DNA of 7,852 nt, from the NCBI GenBank assembly GCA_021413665.1, contig JAIOPW010000486.1, forward strand, positions 1 to 7,852, given 5' to 3'. The notes under the pieces were generated by a model that made no database searches, was not told the DNA's origin, and was given only the letters and a program-made list of their open reading frames with translations. This document shows positions 7,116 to 7,852 of this stretch, in pieces (position 1 is the first letter of the stretch; the number at the start of each line of letters is the position of its first letter). Origin of the DNA: Rhodocyclales bacterium (GTDB taxonomy: Bacteria > Pseudomonadota > Gammaproteobacteria > Burkholderiales > Rhodocyclaceae). The position numbers were made by a program, and so were the translations under genes.

Positions 7116-7852
7116 GGGGTTTCTCCGAGAGGCAGGTTGACCACGAACTCGACCTGGCCGTCGATGTTCCTTGCGGTGATGCAGCCGTTGAGCTGGGTCA
7201 CGATCTGGTAGGTCACCCAGAGGCCGAGACCGTGGCCGCCGGCGCGCGTCGAGGCGAAGGGCTCGAAGAGATGCGCAAGCTGTTCGTCGTCGAGCTGGGT
7301 GCCGTCATTGCGCACCACGATGGACAGGCAGGTTTCGGAATCGTCCTTGCGTCCCAGCCACAGGCTGACGTGGCCGCCTTCCGCCGCGGCCTGCACGGCA
7401 TTGAGCAGCAGGTTGATCAGGATCTGCCGCACCAGGCTGGCCGGCGCCGGCAATTCCGCCGGCATGACCGCCGACCAGTCGAGTTGTATCCGGCGCTTGC
7501 CGACCTGGGGCTGGATCAGGGTGTGGATGTCTTCCAGGTCGTGCTGGTTCAGCGGCCGCGCCTGCACCCTGGTCTGCACCAGCAGCGCGGCGACGGTGTC
7601 GCGGATCTGCATCAGGCCGCGGTCGATCAGTTCGAGGTGTCGCCGCGCCTTCGGGTCGAGGTCCGGCCGCAACTTCAAGGTGTCGACGGCGGTGATCAGC
7701 CCGGCCAGCGGGTTATTGATTTCATGGGCGATGCCGGCGGTGAGCTGGCCGATCGCGGCCAGGCGTTCCGACTTGACCATTTCGTTTTCCAGCGCGGCCT
7801 TGTCGCGCAGCGCCAGCACCATGCGGTCATAGGCCCGGAACAGTTGCCCGAG
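7094..7852 (-). CDS. Sensor histidine kinase of the second system, C-terminal part (5' end outside window)
   Basis: The frame stays open to the right edge, showing 252 residues before the stop at 7094-7096. The Met codon at 7820-7822 is not taken as the start, because the sequence before it (LGQLFRAYDR, continuing MVLALRDK) is typical of the end of a HAMP domain. The gene therefore continues right, presumably with membrane and sensor regions. A coiled-coil stretch leads to the H-box GQLTAGIAHEINNPL (His codon at 7724-7726), with the normal His-Glu pair. The HATPase domain has the N-box NLLLNAVQAA (Asn codon 7400-7402), a degenerate G1 box NDGTQL (7292-7309) where DxGxG is usual, the LFEPF segment, and an intact G2 box GGHGLGL. 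It overlaps the second regulator gene by 22 bases, which supports co-translation and a cognate pair. The signal sensed cannot be deduced from the visible part. Confidence 0.93.

Noticed and set aside
7820..7822. Internal Met codon as the start of the second kinase (a short soluble kinase)
   Set aside because: The frame continues to the window edge and the residues before it look like the end of a HAMP domain, so the gene is cut by the window rather than starting here.

Overview
The window is GC-rich bacterial DNA with dense, high-GC coding. Its content is a UbiE/COQ5-type methyltransferase, two two-component systems of the NtrC class that use sigma-54, and a CXXCH-rich multiheme cytochrome c lipoprotein. 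This suggests a respiratory, probably environmental, proteobacterium, most likely a betaproteobacterium of Rhodocyclales type. That placement is inferred from gene content and style; no sequence search was possible. No RNA genes, insertion sequences, CRISPR arrays or attachment sites were seen. No stretch longer than about 150 bases lacks a gene.

Layout, left to right. Bases 1-466 (+) are the 3' end of a UbiE/COQ5-like methyltransferase gene. A 48-base gap follows that contains a possible 13-codon leader ORF and a GC-rich hairpin. Bases 515-2281 (+) encode a membrane histidine kinase with a periplasmic double-Cache-like sensor. One base later, 2283-3656 (+) encode its likely partner, an NtrC-type response regulator with a receiver, an AAA+ sigma-54 activator domain and a Fis-type HTH. 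The 142-base intergenic region 3657-3798 carries a 20-bp dyad, an IHF-like site and a consensus-quality -24/-12 sigma-54 promoter. That promoter reads into 3799-5715 (+), a 638-residue lipoprotein cytochrome with seven CXXCH motifs and one C-terminal CXXXCH motif. A strong terminator, usable from both sides, follows. On the minus strand and converging on it lie a second NtrC-type regulator (7115-5796) and, upstream of it with a 22-base overlap, a second histidine kinase (7852-7094) that enters from beyond the right edge.

Working model (inference): the Cache-domain kinase senses a periplasmic ligand and phosphorylates the regulator encoded beside it. The regulator binds the dyad about 100 bases upstream of the cytochrome start site. 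IHF-assisted looping then lets it open the sigma-54 promoter, giving switched expression of an outer-membrane-type octaheme cytochrome. That cytochrome would be a candidate extracellular or periplasmic electron carrier or reductase. The convergent second sigma-54 system may regulate the same locus or genes beyond the right edge; nothing in the window shows its target. The most unusual points are the promoter architecture linking sensor and cytochrome, the non-canonical CXXXCH haem motif, the Gln beside the phospho-accepting His of the first kinase, and the possible translationally coupled leader peptide.
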